Assembly (NCBI RefSeq): GCF_020829445.1
Contig: NZ_JAIVFV010000008.1
Location: 16,017 to 80,016, forward strand
Length of the DNA: 64,000 nt
Origin: Nostoc sp. CHAB 5836
GTDB taxonomy: Bacteria > Cyanobacteriota > Cyanobacteriia > Cyanobacteriales > Nostocaceae
Direction: 5' to 3'
Under the pieces are notes generated by a model that saw nothing but the letters and a program-made list of their open reading frames with translations, was not told where the DNA came from and searched no databases. Made by a program: the position numbers and the translations under genes. Positions 61,387 to 64,000 of the stretch are shown here, one piece after another. Position 1 is the first letter of the stretch; every line of letters starts with the position of its first letter.

Positions 61387-63414
61387 CTAAACTTTCAGCC
61401 ATTTCAAAACTTTGGGGTCTTTGTTGTAACGATAGGTAGAGCCATCTTTAGTAGTAAGAGACCTGCCTTGGCTTGCTCTGCTTCTAACAGTGCCAAGTGA
61501 ATAGTCTGTTAATGTCTGCATTTCTTTATGAGAAAACCCTTCAATTGTTTCTGTTACTACCCCTTTTTCTAGTTGAGTTTGGGGTTGATTCTTATAAAAA
61601 TCATTTATTGTGATTAGAGCATTGTCAGAGGTACTAGTAACAATTTTTTTTACTTTTTGCTGCTGATAATCCTGCACGCTGAGAAGTTGCCAAGTGGAAT
61701 CTTGTGAAAGTTCCAGAACCCATTGATGATAATTAAATAAACTTTCTCGATGTCCTACACTGATAAAAGTTGTTTTAGTCTTTTGTAATTGTTCATATAA
61801 ATTACCTTCATTTTTTAAATCCAAAGCACTGGTTGCTTCATCTAATATAGTGAAACTTGGACGAGTAACTAATACTCGTGCAAATGCTAGGCGTTGTTGT
61901 TCTCCCAGTGATAAGATGTTTTCCCAAGGAACTTCTGTATCGAAGCTATCAACTCGACTCAGCAAGTTTTGCAGGTTGACTTGTTGCAAAACTTCTTTAA
62001 GTTCTGCGTCGGTCATTTGACGATTTGTATTGGGATAGAGTAACTGTTCACGCAAAGTCCCCAAAATTATATAGGGACGTTGGGGTAAAAATAAGACTTC
62101 TTCTAAAGGAGGTCGCACCAGACGACCAGTACCCGCATTCCACAAACCAGCGATTGCTCTCAATAGAGAGCTTTTACCTCCACCACTGGGGCCGACAATC
62201 AATAAACCTTCTCCTGGTTGAACAGACAGCGATAAATCTTCGACGATCACTTGTTCATAGTTGGGCGTCTGTAAAGTGACATCCTCAAAAGCGATATGGT
62301 TTTCTTCTATTGTTTTAATGGTACTAACGTTCTCTGGTTGTTTGGTAACAACTTCTAAGGCATTTGAAAACTCAGCTAAACGTTCAGCGTAACTAGAAAA
62401 TCGTCCAGAAGTCCCAAATTCATTGATTAATTCAGCTAAAGCATTAGCAAATAGATTGCAGGCTATAGCTGCTTGAGTAACTTCTCCAAACTCCATTTCG
62501 CCTCTTAGCTCTAACGGCCCAAGTACTATAAATGGAAATATTTGTATAGCGGCCTGATATCCTCTCTTAAAAAGGTCTTGATTTCTCTCCCAATTTATCT
62601 TCCGTTGGGCATCTTTTACTAGATGGTTAAATTTGCGGGCAATAATATTTAATTCTTGGTTTTCTCCTTGGAAAAAAGCTATAGACTCAGCCTGATTACG
62701 AACATGAGTTAAACAATAACTATAATCGGCTTTAGATTCAAGTTCTTCTTGATTAATCTTAATTAATTCTTGACTTAAGTAAACAGCAATTAAATTGCCG
62801 ATGATAGTATAAGCAATTAATATGACTGCAACTTGTTGAGAAATTGACCAAAGAATTATTAAAAAAGCTATCATTTCCAGCACTTTTTCTAGATAAGTAG
62901 CTGAAAAACTGAGAGCATTTCTTGCAAGCGGTTCGATTTCTTGAGATAGACGTTGATCTGGATTATCAATATCAGATTTGAAGTTGATTTTATAATAGGC
63001 TCGCTCACTTAAATATTTTGATATAATCTGATTATTCAGCCATTGATACCAATCGAGAGCTATTTGTTTTCTAAGAAATTTAGAAAATCCTACCAAAAGC
63101 GTTACTAAAATTAGGACAATGCCATAAAGGATTAATATTTTAATAAACTTATCTAAATCTTTTTCTTCAATAATGATATCAAGCAAGTAACGATTAACGA
63201 AGCTATTAAAAACAGTTGCACCTACAAGTGCAATTATTAATAAAACCAACAGAACGAGCATTCCCCATACGCGAATCACGTCTGAAAATGCTCTTTCTCC
63301 TGGCGAGGTTGGATACCAGTAAGGGCCAGCGATCGCTTTTACATTCTCCCAAAATTGAGTAAAATTTGAAGAAGTATTTGTTAGAGGTTGAGGTTGAACA
63401 ACTTGGGTTGGCAT
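61387..63414 (-). CDS. ABC transporter, fused permease and ATPase (SbmA/BacA/YddA-like)
   Basis: 675 residues. Membrane domain with about six helices (48-80, 93-112, 175-215, and others; VWGMLVLLVLLIIALVGATV) of the ABC_membrane_2 type, with YLLDIIIEEKDLDKFIKILI and NNQIISKYLSERAYYKI as landmarks. ATPase domain ~360-570: Walker A VGPSGGGKSSLLRAIAGLW, signature LSLGEQQRLAFARVL, Walker B FTILDEATSALDLK, H-loop SVGHRES. Relatives move peptides, cobalamin or long-chain acyl compounds. Unusual feature: ~90 extra C-terminal residues ending FSHKEMQTLTDYSLGTVRSR and YRYNKDPKVLKWLKV, resembling a small helical DNA-binding or regulatory module. Confidence 0.88.
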   Translation of the reverse strand: MPTQVVQPQPLTNTSSNFTQFWENVKAIAGPYWYPTSPGERAFSDVIRVWGMLVLLVLLIIALVGATVFNSFVNRYLLDIIIEEKDLDKFIKILILYGIVLILVTLLVGFSKFLRKQIALDWYQWLNNQIISKYLSERAYYKINFKSDIDNPDQRLSQEIEPLARNALSFSATYLEKVLEMIAFLIILWSISQQVAVILIAYTIIGNLIAVYLSQELIKINQEELESKADYSYCLTHVRNQAESIAFFQGENQELNIIARKFNHLVKDAQRKINWERNQDLFKRGYQAAIQIFPFIVLGPLELRGEMEFGEVTQAAIACNLFANALAELINEFGTSGRFSSYAERLAEFSNALEVVTKQPENVSTIKTIEENHIAFEDVTLQTPNYEQVIVEDLSLSVQPGEGLLIVGPSGGGKSSLLRAIAGLWNAGTGRLVRPPLEEVLFLPQRPYIILGTLREQLLYPNTNRQMTDAELKEVLQQVNLQNLLSRVDSFDTEVPWENILSLGEQQRLAFARVLVTRPSFTILDEATSALDLKNEGNLYEQLQKTKTTFISVGHRESLFNYHQWVLELSQDSTWQLLSVQDYQQQKVKKIVTSTSDNALITINDFYKNQPQTQLEKGVVTETIEGFSHKEMQTLTDYSLGTVRSRASQGRSLTTKDGSTYRYNKDPKVLKWLKV

Positions 63415-63543
63415 ATTCTAGAAATAAGATAAAATTTTTTGTAACCAGATTCAGTACTTTTTATTGTTGAGCAATGAGTAATAACTACCGAGGGAGGAGC
63501 TCCACTCACCACTCGGAACCTAGAACTATATTTGCACTCACTT

Positions 63544-63765
63544 TCATAAAGGATTTAACCAAGCTTCATACGCTAGAGTTGTATCTGTAACAATCAGTAC
63601 TTGCTCACCTTTGCTGTAATGAAGCAGGCAAAGATACAAATGAGAAACACCATTTTCTTGTGCCTTTTTTTTCATTTATTCCACTTTTTCTACTGTCGCT
63701 TGTTCGCTCTGTGTATATCTGTCTACAAAGTCAGCAAATTTGATTGGAATTGGATTCACCAAAGT
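63544..63765 (-). pseudogene. Tail of an unrecognised protein with an internal stop
   Basis: One minus-strand frame reads NPIPIKFADFVDRYTQSEQA, TVEKVE, stop, then directly MKKKAQENGVSHLYLCLLHY, SKGEQVLIVTDTTLAYEAWL and NPL-stop. Both parts have coding character and share one frame, so either a stop mutation split a single C-terminal region or a 43-codon gene starts at 63675. The upstream end is lost at about 63770 where an IS605-like right end begins. Confidence 0.4.
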
Positions 63766-63960
63766 TCTCGCGCCGTGGAAGCCCCTGCATTCATGCATGG
63801 GGGTAAGGCGCAGGCGATTTCAATCGCTGTCCCCCTTGCGGGGTTGGATAAGTAGAGGAGTAGTACTTATCCACTTCCCTGTATGCCGGGAATTGCCTTG
63901 CTACTCCAGTAAAGTTAGCTTCTCCCAAGGGGAGACGCTGCGCGAACGACAATGTTAGAG
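63766..63960 (+). mobile_element. IS200/IS605-type right-end remnant
   Basis: The plus-strand frame SSRAVEAPAFMHGGKAQ and the overlapping hairpin GCCCCTGCATTCATGCATGG followed by GGGTAAGGCGC are the usual tail of tnpB genes of the SRAVEAP type with their guide-RNA scaffold. Only the end is present; most of the gene is absent. The remaining ~180 bp to 63960 carry shorter hairpins (CCCCCTTGCGGGG, CTCCCAAGGGGAG). Confidence 0.45.
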
Positions 63961-64000
63961 GTCGGTAACTATCTAAACGACACTGGTTTAACCCCTTAAG

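Overview
The window looks like chromosome of a filamentous, heterocyst-type cyanobacterium (Nostoc/Anabaena-like). Evidence: a full-length magnesium-chelatase H subunit, a carotenoid CrtD-type desaturase and a GUN4-domain protein; very frequent GCGATCGC (HIP1) octamers; heptamer tandem repeats typical of this group; a xisH/xisI pair; PEP-CTERM sorting signals; and a large WD40 STAND protein. No rRNA, tRNA or CRISPR array was recognised.

Layout. 1-2.3 kb: the 5' end of a sensor kinase running off the left edge, then a gene graveyard with repeats. 2.3-6 kb: a secreted DUF2252 protein, dapL and a fatty-acid-hydroxylase-like membrane protein. 6-8 kb: a mini-transposon field and a small ribbon-helix-helix-like protein. 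8-16 kb: a 1191-residue HTH/NB-ARC/WD40 protein, then a leftward putative operon of a ThDP enzyme, a KAS III-like protein with unusual active-site positions, and a secreted GDSL/PEP-CTERM hydrolase. 16-24.5 kb: a HAD dehalogenase, a solo TnpB insertion sequence, a DUF5895-like protein, mltA, a DUF4278 protein, a PhnD-type lipoprotein and a TIR-like protein. 24.5-33 kb: an IS200 tnpA remnant, NADAR, SDR, murG, secreted unknowns, an IS605 remnant, a Gly/Ala-rich protein and a 13-residue-repeat protein. 33.9-37.9 kb: chlH.

38-46 kb is a defence/selfish-gene island: an AAA ATPase plus TOPRIM-like pair, a VapBC module with a gutted toxin, a 5-methylcytosine methyltransferase convergent with a PD-(D/E)xK-like protein (probable type II restriction-modification), two Uma2 paralogues (one probably dead) around xisH/xisI, and a truncated DUF262 gene. 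HIP1-rich repeats fill the gaps. 46-64 kb returns to housekeeping and metabolic genes: a saccharopine-dehydrogenase-like protein, crtD, an M16 peptidase, a fructosamine kinase, a sterol-desaturase-family protein, ilvC, a DUF4349 lipoprotein, an SGNH hydrolase, a coiled-coil GUN4 protein and an ABC exporter, with an IS605-type remnant at the right edge.

The strongest non-gene signal is a set of 80-300 bp elements with terminal inverted repeats. At least six have exact or near-exact 10-11 bp target duplications, and one sits inside another. The main protein-level candidates for new biology are the ThDP/KAS III-like/GDSL operon, the ATPase-TOPRIM pair and the Cys-free 13-residue repeat protein.
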